44,405 nucleotides of DNA from a virus. The stretch lies in the IMG/VR virus record IMGVR_UViG_3300043570_002078, positions 1 through 44,405 of that record; one strand, written 5' to 3'. The position numbers were made by a program, and so were the translations under genes. Below, in pieces: positions 6,830-12,579 of the stretch (the stretch's first letter is position 1; every line of letters starts with the position of its first letter). The notes beneath the pieces were generated by a model, which worked only from the letters and a program-made list of their open reading frames with translations, made no database searches and had not been told where the DNA came from.

Positions 6830-7028
6830 GGATCTCCTCTTGGTGTTCTGCTTGGTATTCTGCTGAGTCTACTACCTCTACAATTCTGCGATAAACTGTA
6901 AATGGATTAACTCGATTAAGATAAAACCCTACTGCTTCTAAGTCTAGCCTAAAATCTGATAAAAGGTTTCCCATTTTTAGGGCTACCTTCTCTTCATTGC
7001 TTTGTGCTTGGCTAATAAATCTACTCAC
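6822..7028 (-). CDS. Hypothetical small protein, GTG start
   Basis: 68 residues, helical, no recognised motif. The start is GTG, chosen because GGAGG lies five bases upstream. A promoter with TTGTGC and TACAAT (17-bp spacer) precedes it. First gene of a two-gene leftward unit. Confidence 0.65.
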   Translation of the reverse strand: MSRFISQAQSNEEKVALKMGNLLSDFRLDLEAVGFYLNRVNPFTVYRRIVEVVDSAEYQAEHQEEIHD

Positions 7029-7046
7029 TATGCCTCCGTCTATTTA

Positions 7047-7095
7047 ATTGTACCAGAAAAAGATGAAGGGCACAAGTTAGATGATACCTGTGCCC
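7047..7095 (-). promoter_or_regulatory. Promoter with overlapping inverted repeat
   Basis: TTGTGC (complement of 7070-7075), 17 bp, TACAAT (complement of 7047-7052), serving the GTG start at 7028. A 7-bp inverted repeat GGGCACA (7068-7074) / TGTGCCC (7089-7095) covers the -35 box, as an operator would. Confidence 0.6.
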
Positions 7096-7098
7096 TGT

Positions 7099-7127
7099 AG
7101 ATAAGGGAGAACCCCTTCTCCTTATCC
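7099..7127. terminator. Hairpin after 52-residue gene
   Basis: GATAAGGGAGAA pairs with TTCTCCTTATC (one bulged G) just past the stop of the leftward gene ending at 7133. A good stem, but no U-run follows, so read-through into the next unit is possible. Confidence 0.45.
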
Positions 7128-7132
7128 TTATG

Positions 7133-7291
7133 TTAGCGAGAGGCTACCCGTTGCCCACGCTTAAGTGCTGTTAGGGAGACGTTGTCGACGAACTTACCAT
7201 TCTTACGAAGAACGACTCGCTCTGAGGTGCCGTAACGTGTGTCCCAAGACTCTAGGTACGGGTAGGTCTTTGCTTTAGTTGCTTTTGCCAT
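7133..7291 (-). CDS. Small basic protein
   Basis: 52 residues, Lys/Arg-rich: MAKATKAKTYPYLESWDTRY then RVVLRKNGKFVDNVSLTALK. It has its own perfect promoter (TTGACA-17-TATAAT) inside the end of the upstream gene and a ribosome site CCGAAAGG. The leader and basic nature suggest strong expression. Function unknown. Confidence 0.7.
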   Translation of the reverse strand: MAKATKAKTYPYLESWDTRYGTSERVVLRKNGKFVDNVSLTALKRGQRVASR

Positions 7292-7325
7292 TTTGTTGCC
7301 TTTCGGTTAGGGTTGAGTGTGACTA

Positions 7326-7715
7326 TTAAATTATAGCAGGATCTGGCACTGATGTCAAATATTTTTTTGGCAGCGGTACCAGTTCTGAATTGTATCTGAT
7401 GAAGTGTTCGATTGATACAACATTACCATCATCGTTTACAGTCCAGGTGTCTAGATTGATTTCAAGATAGCCGTATGATTCCTCTGCTCCTGCAGGGTCG
7501 TTTAGAAATAGGCCATAACCTGTTTCCTCGTCCCAAGAGGTCCCAATCAATTGCGAAACCATAATACGCAATGCATATGGCTTATCTCCTTTTCTTGGTA
7601 GTGCAGCATACATTGCACGGGCCAAGTCTTTCTTTCTTGAATCTCCACCCCAATGACTGTATAAGGTTAAAGTATCCTCATTAGTCTTGAAATGAAAGTT
7701 AGTACGTGCTCCCAT
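7326..7715 (-). CDS. Conserved phage protein (MGARTNFHF...LYSHWGG)
   Basis: 129 residues. The N-terminal pattern MGARTNFHFKTNEDTLTLYS followed by HWGGD and an Ala-rich helix is one I recognise in conserved hypothetical actinophage proteins. The rest is beta-rich with DTWTVNDDGNVVSIEHF. No activity is established. Coupled by TAATG to the upstream gene. Its last codons carry the promoter of the next gene. Confidence 0.75.
   Translation of the reverse strand: MGARTNFHFKTNEDTLTLYSHWGGDSRKKDLARAMYAALPRKGDKPYALRIMVSQLIGTSWDEETGYGLFLNDPAGAEESYGYLEINLDTWTVNDDGNVVSIEHFIRYNSELVPLPKKYLTSVPDPAII
7330..7358 (-). promoter_or_regulatory. Perfect sigma-70-type promoter
   Basis: TTGACA (complement of 7353-7358), 17 bp, TATAAT (complement of 7330-7335). 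It overlaps the last codons of the gene ending at 7326 and drives the 52-residue gene with a leader of about 35 bases. The best consensus match in the window. Confidence 0.85.
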
Positions 7716-7873
7716 TATTCATCCCCTTCTTTATAATCTAAAACAACTACTGACATATCCGCCCAAATTGTTTCGGCCACATCAATGTCATCTTGTTCTA
7801 GTTCACTGAATAGAATGAAATTCATATAAGCACCGCTGGGCTCGTGTATTAATTCAATCTCATATTGGTTCAT
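7715..7873 (-). CDS. Hypothetical small acidic protein
   Basis: 52 residues: MNQYEIELIHEPSGAYMNFI then an acidic stretch. The ATG overlaps the stop of the upstream gene and its stop overlaps the next ATG, so it is the middle gene of a three-gene operon from 8433. No family recognised. Confidence 0.65.
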   Translation of the reverse strand: MNQYEIELIHEPSGAYMNFILFSELEQDDIDVAETIWADMSVVVLDYKEGDE

Positions 7874-8433
7874 GATTCCTCATCTACTAGGTATTCATTA
7901 GTAAAGTCAATAATTGCTAATGCAATTTTGCCGTGATCATTTTTCTTTACATATACGGGATAGTTTCCGTCGCCATATCCAGAAGATAGTGCAACAGCAA
8001 ACCCTAGATTTAATGTACCAAATCCGTCTTCTGATAGCGTTGCTTCACAAGAACCTAAATAAGAATACTGTCCTTGTTGACCGTCAATAGAAAACGGTTC
8101 ATTCTCATTGCCGTCCCATACTTTTAAATAGCAAGGGTCTCCAACAATAATCTGACCACTATCTACTGTTATATGTCCTGCAAGTTGTAAACCAGTTAGT
8201 TCTTTAGGGCTCTCATTAGAAACCATTGTTTCCAAATTTGTAAGACTTGGTTCATCGTCGTCAAAATTTTTGCCTTCGCCGTCATGAGGAACATTGAAAA
8301 AATACCAACAGTTAGGTTCACAATGACAACATCTCTGACAAACATCAGACCAAGCACATTCCATTTCTAAACTATGACACCTATCGCAAACTATTTCCTC
8401 ATACACTTCGTAGCCGGATTCGTCTTTGTACAT
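7870..8433 (-). CDS. Cys-rich N-terminus fused to DUF4241-like domain
   Basis: 187 residues. Residues 16-42 hold CDRC, C, CQRCCHC and C, a probable zinc-binding module. After an acidic linker, residues 85-180 match the DUF4241-like pattern: VDSGQIIVGDPCYL, then GFAVALSSGYGDGNYPVYV. The C-terminal family is common in phages but has no known reaction. The promoter is TTGACA-17-TAAAAT with six bases to the ATG, so leaderless. First gene of the operon. Confidence 0.78.
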   Translation of the reverse strand: MYKDESGYEVYEEIVCDRCHSLEMECAWSDVCQRCCHCEPNCWYFFNVPHDGEGKNFDDDEPSLTNLETMVSNESPKELTGLQLAGHITVDSGQIIVGDPCYLKVWDGNENEPFSIDGQQGQYSYLGSCEATLSEDGFGTLNLGFAVALSSGYGDGNYPVYVKKNDHGKIALAIIDFTNEYLVDEES

Positions 8434-8439
8434 AGTACT

Positions 8440-8468
8440 ATTTTACTCCTATTGGGGTTGATTGTCAA
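8440..8468 (-). promoter_or_regulatory. Leaderless promoter for the DUF4241-like gene
   Basis: TTGACA (complement of 8463-8468), 17 bp, TAAAAT (complement of 8440-8445), six bases to the ATG at 8433. Confidence 0.75.
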
Positions 8469-8483
8469 ATCCTGGGATATTAA

Positions 8484-8732
8484 TTATACCGTTCTTAATG
8501 GCTGTTTGTCAAGTGCTGCTCGCTCTATACTTAGATTATACGTCATACAGTATAGGTTTGTCAAGGCCTCCATATATCCCTGAAGAAATAGGTTTGAATT
8601 ATCTTTCATGGCTTCCTCGCAGTCCAGCATTTCTGTTTTGAGGTGGCCGTGCAGAACATCAATTAATGGAATAGTCTTATCTTCAAGTGCCTTGACTAAA
8701 TGCGACGGGATAAGGGGATACTTATCAGTCAT
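8484..8732 (-). CDS. Hypothetical helical protein
   Basis: 82 residues: YPLIPSHLVKALEDKTIPLI then helical segments. No motif recognised. It overlaps the upstream gene by eight bases, third gene of a unit starting at 9092. Confidence 0.65.
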   Translation of the reverse strand: MTDKYPLIPSHLVKALEDKTIPLIDVLHGHLKTEMLDCEEAMKDNSNLFLQGYMEALTNLYCMTYNLSIERAALDKQPLRTV

Positions 8733-8919
8733 CGTAACCTTCCATTACTTCTAGATAATGCTTAGAGACTTCAATAGCACCTTCCAGGTAAGGAACAATA
8801 CTGTCGGCACCGTCCTCATTGTCCAGGTCCTGCTCCAATGAGATTATGTGAAGACGAACATACTCTCTTAATGCTTTTATGCCCATATCTGGAAGATGAC
8901 TTCCGCATTCACAAGACAT
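8725..8919 (-). CDS. Hypothetical small protein with N-terminal CxC
   Basis: 64 residues beginning MSCECGSHLPDMGIKALREY. I chose the ATG at 8919 because GGGGAG lies just upstream and the stop of the preceding gene overlaps it (TAATG). The remainder is helical. The CEC near the start could bind metal. Function unknown. Confidence 0.65.
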   Translation of the reverse strand: MSCECGSHLPDMGIKALREYVRLHIISLEQDLDNEDGADSIVPYLEGAIEVSKHYLEVMEGYDD

Positions 8920-9092
8920 TATTCTCCCCAATATTTAACGATAGTTTCCATAGTGGTATGAAGGTGGCAATCACACTCTGGTCCGCCCATATTTTCCTGG
9001 AATTCAAAGTGATAAAGATTATCCTCATATATTTCATTAACTAACTCTTGTACGGTAATAGGCCAACTTAGTCGATCTCTGTCTGGGTTCAT
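8919..9092 (-). CDS. Small protein with CDCHLH motif
   Basis: 57 residues. The C-terminal half has CDCHLHTTMETIVKYW; the Cys/His group may bind metal. Preceded by TTGCTT-17-TATAAT with six bases to the ATG, so it is the leaderless first gene of a three-gene unit. No family recognised. Confidence 0.6.
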   Translation of the reverse strand: MNPDRDRLSWPITVQELVNEIYEDNLYHFEFQENMGGPECDCHLHTTMETIVKYWGE

Positions 9093-9098
9093 ATATTA

Positions 9099-9127
9099 AT
9101 TATACTCCTAGATCTGGGAAAAAGCAA
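9099..9127 (-). promoter_or_regulatory. Leaderless promoter
   Basis: TTGCTT (complement of 9122-9127), 17 bp, TATAAT (complement of 9099-9104), six bases to the ATG at 9092. Confidence 0.7.
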
Positions 9128-9202
9128 ATCATTTCTTAATAAGGTTTTAAAGATAAAATAAGATAGAGGTTTGATAGGATAAATCCGCCACATGTGAATT
9201 TG

Positions 9203-9276
9203 CGATTCCGATGGGACTTGAACCCACGATCTCTACCGTGACAGGGTAGCGCATTAACCAACTATGCTACGGAACC
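9203..9276 (-). tRNA. tRNA-Asp (anticodon GTC)
   Basis: 74 bases. The acceptor stem GGTTCCG pairs with CGGAATC (one G-T), the D-stem is GCAT/ATGC, the anticodon stem is CTACC/GGTAG with loop CTGTCAC giving anticodon GTC, and the T-arm has GGGTTCAAGTCCC. The discriminator base is G, the Asp identity base. CCA is not encoded. It lies between the 3' hairpin of the DUF932-like gene and an ACATGTG motif, so it is probably cut from that gene's transcript. Confidence 0.93.
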
Positions 9277-9279
9277 AAA

Positions 9280-9303
9280 GAGCAGTTTTAAATCTTGCTC
9301 AGG
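9280..9303 (-). promoter_or_regulatory. 3' hairpin family, copy 1
   Basis: Leftward: CCT, GAGCA, 11-base loop AGATTTAAAAC, TGCTC. It lies between the stop of the DUF932-like gene (9313) and the tRNA. Five related copies occur at 9.3-12.2 kb with covarying stems (see findings). Confidence 0.7.
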
Positions 9304-9312
9304 ATTATTTTG

Positions 9313-10287
9313 TTATGCTACTTGAAGCACACTATTAACAGTTTTAAGAATACGATTCTTTTCTGCGTTCATAGCAGAATCAAATCCACTTGCTGCTGCT
9401 AACTTAGATTCACCAGTGCCACGATACCAATCTAGGCGTTCGGTGATTGCGTTAAATGCTCCCCACGCATTACCAGCGATCATATGATTGTTGTCGCCAA
9501 CATATAGATCATTGATAACATCAATTTTGTTTGTCCACATTGTCATAGCCTTTTTGGAATCATCATTAGGCTTAGGATAGACAGCAAGCAGAACATCATT
9601 GAATTGTTTAGCGTTGATTTCTTTTTCGATCATGGTGTTAGCCATTTTAGAAAAATCATCAAGGTACGCATTGGCTAATCCAAGAGCAGTACGGGCTGCT
9701 TGAACTTTACCATTAGCAGTTTGAGTGTGGCGAATCTTGAACGATTGCTTAGTAGAGCGCAACGCCATATTGAGAGTGTTAGCGCATACTACACGCACAG
9801 GTGTAACACTTGCTTGAATAGATACAGAACCATCGTGTGAGGTGTGAACCAAAAGATAGTTATCGATTTTATCTGCTACACCATTAGGGTCTAACACGAT
9901 TGAGCGATTAAGTGCAATAGAACCAAATACTACACGACCACCCTTGATTGATCCAGCAGTTTCCCAACGGCCACCATCAAGCATTGCATCAGCGAATGAG
10001 AATAGATCCTCATTTTGTAGAGTGTGATAGCGTTCGCCAACTACGCCAAGCACATCATTTTGTCCTGCGATAAATGGATTCGTTCGGGTAACGAAAAAAT
10101 AATTCTTATCGCATACTAGCGGTGTAGGCATAACAACTTCCTCTAGGCGAACATCCCACTTGTGGAGATTCGCTAATTCCAACATCTCTGTTGTAGTAAC
10201 TTCCTCATTGAACACAGTACCTAAACCGTGCCAAGCAGGTTGTCTAAATGAAGCGAATGATTTATCGCTTTCTAACTCATGAGCCAT
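9313..10287 (-). CDS. DUF932-like phage/plasmid protein
   Basis: 324 residues from the ATG at 10287, chosen because CGAAAGGAC sits five bases upstream; a longer reading frame exists but runs into the promoter. Motifs match the phage/plasmid-like DUF932 (TIGR03299) family: AWHGLGTVFNEEVTTTEML near the N-terminus, VLGVVGERYHTLQNEDLFSF, VRVVCANTLNMAL and NAWGAFNAITERLD. Family members sit on mobile elements, often near replication or defence genes, and have no agreed activity. A CRP-like site lies upstream. Confidence 0.85.
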   Translation of the reverse strand: MAHELESDKSFASFRQPAWHGLGTVFNEEVTTTEMLELANLHKWDVRLEEVVMPTPLVCDKNYFFVTRTNPFIAGQNDVLGVVGERYHTLQNEDLFSFADAMLDGGRWETAGSIKGGRVVFGSIALNRSIVLDPNGVADKIDNYLLVHTSHDGSVSIQASVTPVRVVCANTLNMALRSTKQSFKIRHTQTANGKVQAARTALGLANAYLDDFSKMANTMIEKEINAKQFNDVLLAVYPKPNDDSKKAMTMWTNKIDVINDLYVGDNNHMIAGNAWGAFNAITERLDWYRGTGESKLAAASGFDSAMNAEKNRILKTVNSVLQVA

Positions 10288-10316
10288 TTTTGTCCTTTCG
10301 TTTTGTTGATATTCTA

Positions 10317-10345
10317 ATTTTACAGGATGGGGAACCAAAAGTCAA
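10317..10345 (-). promoter_or_regulatory. Promoter of DUF932-like gene
   Basis: TTGACT (complement of 10340-10345), 17 bp, TAAAAT (complement of 10317-10322). The leader then reads ATCAACAAAACGAAAGG before the ATG, the leader type shared by neighbouring units. Confidence 0.75.
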
Positions 10346-10399
10346 ATCGTAAGACTAGGAGATTATTCTTAAAGTTCTTAAATGGTACATATCAGACAT

Positions 10400-10415
10400 T
10401 GTGACGTAAGTCACT
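10400..10415. promoter_or_regulatory. CRP/GlxR-like operator
   Basis: TGTGACGTAAGTCACT, one mismatch from TGTGA-N6-TCACA, with the central TA typical of the actinobacterial GlxR/CRP consensus. It lies upstream of the DUF932-like promoter. Confidence 0.6.
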
Positions 10416-10431
10416 CGCACATGTGAATATT

Positions 10432-10455
10432 AGCCAGTTTTAAGACTTGGCTAGG
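10432..10455 (-). promoter_or_regulatory. 3' hairpin family, copy 2
   Basis: Leftward: CCT, AGCCA, loop AGTCTTAAAAC, TGGCT, 19 bases past the stop at 10474. The stem differs from copy 1 at two positions but pairing is kept. Confidence 0.7.
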
Positions 10456-10473
10456 TCTATTCCCCTATAGGAA

Positions 10474-10857
10474 TTATAGTGGTGTTACAGCGTCAATGCT
10501 TAACTCGGAACTTGAAATTTCTATATCCCAAGATGACGCTTCAATGTTGCTACACATATCGCTTGCTTCCTCTGCTGATTCTGCTTCGACTTCTGCATAC
10601 CCGTCGATAGTAAAATAAACAGCAAAAGTTTTTTTGATTGTTTCAATACTATTCTCTGCTAAGAAAGAATTAATTGAATCAAGACTGACATACACATTGT
10701 CCTCGCCAGTGCCAACGTGTTCTCTAAAGAAAGATCTGACATTATCTTGCAACTTTACATATAACTGAAAGTTACTGTCTGATATCCTCTTAGTATCTTT
10801 CAGCAATACCTGCAGTCTTTCGATTTCAATGCGTAACTCTGTATCTGTTGCTTGCAT
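10474..10857 (-). CDS. Hypothetical protein, coiled N-terminus
   Basis: 127 residues from the ATG at 10857 (GGAAGGAC upstream). Residues 5-40 look like a coiled coil (TELRIEIERLQVLLKDTKRI). The C-terminal part (KKTFAVYFTIDGYAEVEAES then EEASDMC) resembles small ferredoxin-fold domains of phage proteins. No activity known. It follows the next gene upstream after one base. Confidence 0.7.
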   Translation of the reverse strand: MQATDTELRIEIERLQVLLKDTKRISDSNFQLYVKLQDNVRSFFREHVGTGEDNVYVSLDSINSFLAENSIETIKKTFAVYFTIDGYAEVEAESAEEASDMCSNIEASSWDIEISSSELSIDAVTPL

Positions 10858-10858
10858 A

Positions 10859-11158
10859 TTACTGTCCTTCCGATTGTAGGAATAATTCAATTTCATTTAT
10901 TAACTGTGTTTCGTTGTGTTTGATTGCTTTGTCAATTTCATTGTTAATAGTTTTTTCATCAAGGAATAACGGCACAATTCTGCTTGCTGTCATAGCGGCA
11001 ACACTTAGAGAATAATTGTACAACTCTCGCATAATTGTTTCTAAGTCTACACCTTCTCCAATACTTGCCATTAACGCACTTGCTTCACTCGTGATTTCGT
11101 TTGAGTGTACACCTTCCATTGTTTCGTCTGCGATCTTGTCCATTAGGGGGTTTTCCAT
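10859..11158 (-). CDS. Hypothetical acidic helical protein
   Basis: 99 residues from the ATG at 11158, picked because CGAAAGGA lies seven bases upstream; an upstream in-frame ATG at 11179 precedes the ribosome site. Acidic and helical, no motif recognised. First gene of a two-gene unit under a promoter with an upstream perfect CRP consensus. Confidence 0.68.
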   Translation of the reverse strand: MENPLMDKIADETMEGVHSNEITSEASALMASIGEGVDLETIMRELYNYSLSVAAMTASRIVPLFLDEKTINNEIDKAIKHNETQLINEIELFLQSEGQ

Positions 11159-11179
11159 AGGGGTTCCTTTCGTTGTCAT

Positions 11180-11208
11180 ATTCTAATCTTAGCAGATAGG
11201 GCTGACAA
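11180..11208 (-). promoter_or_regulatory. Promoter TTGTCA-17-TAGAAT
   Basis: -35 is the complement of 11203-11208 and -10 the complement of 11180-11185. The same pair with the same spacing occurs at 14720-14748 and, with GTTAAT, at 15382-15410. Confidence 0.7.
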
Positions 11209-11239
11209 TAGCCAATCTTAAATGGTACATATCGGACAT

Positions 11240-11255
11240 TGTGAGCAAGATCACA
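11240..11255. promoter_or_regulatory. Perfect CRP-consensus operator
   Basis: TGTGAGCAAGATCACA matches TGTGA-N6-TCACA at all ten fixed positions. The centre lies about 74 bases upstream of the likely start of transcription, a distance suited to activation by a CRP-type regulator. Confidence 0.65.
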
Positions 11256-11275
11256 TTGACATGTGAATTTTTGGT

Positions 11276-11299
11276 AAGCAGTTTTTTTACTTGCTTAGG
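11276..11299 (-). promoter_or_regulatory. 3' hairpin family, copy 3
   Basis: Leftward: CCT, AAGCA, loop AGTAAAAAAAC, TGCTT, 23 bases past the stop at 11322. The outer pair is A-T instead of G-C. Confidence 0.7.
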
Positions 11300-11321
11300 T
11301 AATTTACCTGGGGAGATAAAT

Positions 11322-11615
11322 TTAATATTCCAAATCACTAAGAATGTAATCCCAAAACAAAATAGTAAAAACTGTTGAAACTATTGCAATAACTAATCCT
11401 GCAGTGGCAAGACCTTTACCTCTGTTCCAATTTTCACCATTTCTTTTAAATTGGCTAAGTGCTATTGGGCTAAAGATAAAAGCCATTGGCCAAATAGTAA
11501 GTGAAAGAACAAAACCCGAAATTGCAAATCCATTCCAAGGCAAAAGAGTAGCAGTTGCCGTAGTGGTAACTGTCGCTGGATTTGTTGATGTAGTCGTTGT
11601 GGTTGTAGTTGTCAT
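11322..11615 (-). CDS. DUF4190-like membrane protein with poly-Thr start
   Basis: 97 residues. It begins MTTTTTTTTSTNPATVTTTA, a low-complexity Thr tract, then two membrane helices: residues 31-53 (FAISGFVLSLTIWPMAFIF) and 69-88 (ATAGLVIAIVSTVFTILFW). Between them ALSQFKRNGENWNRGKGLA fits DUF4190, where the loop reads KRNGxRGKGLAxAG. Family members are small membrane proteins of unknown role, usually in Gram-positive bacteria. Confidence 0.75.
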   Translation of the reverse strand: MTTTTTTTTSTNPATVTTTATATLLPWNGFAISGFVLSLTIWPMAFIFSPIALSQFKRNGENWNRGKGLATAGLVIAIVSTVFTILFWDYILSDLEY

Positions 11616-11638
11616 TTTATTCCTTAAATTAGTTGGGT

Positions 11639-11662
11639 GAGCAGTTTTTCAACTTGCTCAGG
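11639..11662 (-). promoter_or_regulatory. 3' hairpin family, copy 4
   Basis: Leftward: CCT, GAGCA, loop AGTTGAAAAAC, TGCTC, between the stop at 11700 and the DUF4190-like gene. Confidence 0.7.
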
Positions 11663-11699
11663 TTGTTAGTAGTATCAGGGCGTTTGCTTGCCCGTCTAT

Positions 11700-12131
11700 T
11701 TACAGATAACGAGCGATAGCATTGTAAGTGCTAGTGCTAACAACTTCCTCGTCTGTCATTTTGAGAATACGAACAGCATTTTCAATTTCTGCTACTGTGT
11801 CATTGTATTCGCTTGTGTGTATAATGACATAATTTCTTTCAGGTTCTTTTGGCAGTTTTGACTCATCAACTGTTATGTCAAAGTCAATGTTTAAGCATTT
11901 GGCATAATTGCGATAACTTGTTCTAAAGTTTGTTGCTAACTTAGCATTAGCAAGAGCGTACTCGATAAGTTCTTTTTTGTACGCTTCGTGTTCTTTATTA
12001 TACTTTTTTTCTAGTGCTTCTTGCGCTAAGTAATCTTTCTTGAATTGTGTTAGTTTTTCCTCTAACGCTTTAATTACTTTTGCTGTTGCGATTTTTACTG
12101 AGATGGGTTTTGATTTTTGATACCTTGACAT
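11700..12131 (-). CDS. Hypothetical Lys/Glu-rich coiled-coil protein
   Basis: 143 residues from the ATG at 12131 (MSRYQKSKPISVKIATAKVI). A GTG start at 12143 would place it on the ribosome site AGAAAG, so the ATG is preferred. Residues 20-70 are a charged coiled coil; the C-terminal part has NYVIIHTSEYNDTVAEIENA and TDEEVVSTSTYNAIARYL. No domain name known to me. Confidence 0.7.
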   Translation of the reverse strand: MSRYQKSKPISVKIATAKVIKALEEKLTQFKKDYLAQEALEKKYNKEHEAYKKELIEYALANAKLATNFRTSYRNYAKCLNIDFDITVDESKLPKEPERNYVIIHTSEYNDTVAEIENAVRILKMTDEEVVSTSTYNAIARYL

Positions 12132-12166
12132 ATTCGGGTTCACTTTCTGTTAGGGGTTAAAGGGGT

Positions 12167-12193
12167 GAGCAGTTTATCTTTCACATACTCAGG
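12167..12193 (-). promoter_or_regulatory. 3' hairpin family, copy 5 (divergent)
   Basis: Leftward: CCT, GAGTA, 14-base loop, TGCTC. The T-G pair is a wobble on this strand but an A-C mismatch on the other, which shows the structure belongs to the leftward RNA. It lies 15 bases past the stop at 12209. Confidence 0.6.
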
Positions 12194-12208
12194 TGAGATT
12201 TGATTTGC

Positions 12209-12361
12209 TTATTCAGCAGACCAAGTTGTCCAACGCTCTTTTCCGCTTACATCAAGCAGAACACGCACCGAGCCAGATGCTTGTGGGTGGATTTCCTTGA
12301 TAACGCCAGTAACTCCAGATTTTAGAGTTGTGTAGTTATCTCCGATTTGATAGTTTCCCAT
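12209..12361 (-). CDS. SH3-like small phage protein (GDNYTTLKSG...WTTW)
   Basis: 50 residues: MGNYQIGDNYTTLKSGVTGV, an Ile/His/Pro stretch, then GSVRVLLDVSGKERWTTW. This short beta-barrel-like pattern is frequent among actinophage hypothetical proteins. Ribosome site CGAAAGGAAG. Promoter TTGAGT-17-TATACT with a CRP-like site upstream. Function unknown. Confidence 0.72.
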   Translation of the reverse strand: MGNYQIGDNYTTLKSGVTGVIKEIHPQASGSVRVLLDVSGKERWTTWSAE

Positions 12362-12391
12362 TTTTGCTTCCTTTCGTTTGTTGATAGTTCA

Positions 12392-12420
12392 AGTATAGCA
12401 TTTTTAGGGCTATAACTCAA
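12392..12420 (-). promoter_or_regulatory. Promoter TTGAGT-17-TATACT
   Basis: -35 complement of 12415-12420, -10 complement of 12392-12397. The leader ATCAACAAACGAAAGG follows. Confidence 0.72.
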
Positions 12421-12430
12421 ATCCTAGCGG

Positions 12431-12446
12431 TGTGAGATACACCACA
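12431..12446. promoter_or_regulatory. CRP/GlxR-like operator
   Basis: TGTGAGATACACCACA: one mismatch from the consensus, central TA present. It lies just upstream of the -35 box at 12415. A CGGACA motif follows at 12455. Confidence 0.55.
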
Positions 12447-12462
12447 GGACAATTCGGACATT

Positions 12463-12525
12463 TTACCTATGACCCATACCATTTATTAGTAATATGGATA
12501 TAAGTATGATAAATAGCCACTCCAT
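12463..12525 (-). CDS. 20-residue membrane microprotein
   Basis: MEWLFIILISILLINGMGHR: a single hydrophobic helix, nothing else. The short frame is supported by its own promoter (TTGACT-17-TAAAAT) and a ribosome site GAAAGGA five to seven bases upstream of the ATG. It could regulate a membrane protein or act in lysis; this is inference. Too short for certainty. Confidence 0.5.
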   Translation of the reverse strand: MEWLFIILISILLINGMGHR

Positions 12526-12549
12526 ATTATATTCCTTTCGGACAGTTCA

Positions 12550-12578
12550 ATTTTACCATTTTGGCAGGGGATAGTCAA
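12550..12578 (-). promoter_or_regulatory. Promoter of the 20-residue gene
   Basis: TTGACT (complement of 12573-12578), 17 bp, TAAAAT (complement of 12550-12555), placed in the short gap after the GP88-like gene. Confidence 0.7.
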
Positions 12579-12579
12579 A

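Noticed and set aside
9200-9280. Attachment site (att) in the tRNA gene
   Set aside because: No integrase and no partial duplicate of the tRNA 3' end are seen in the window.
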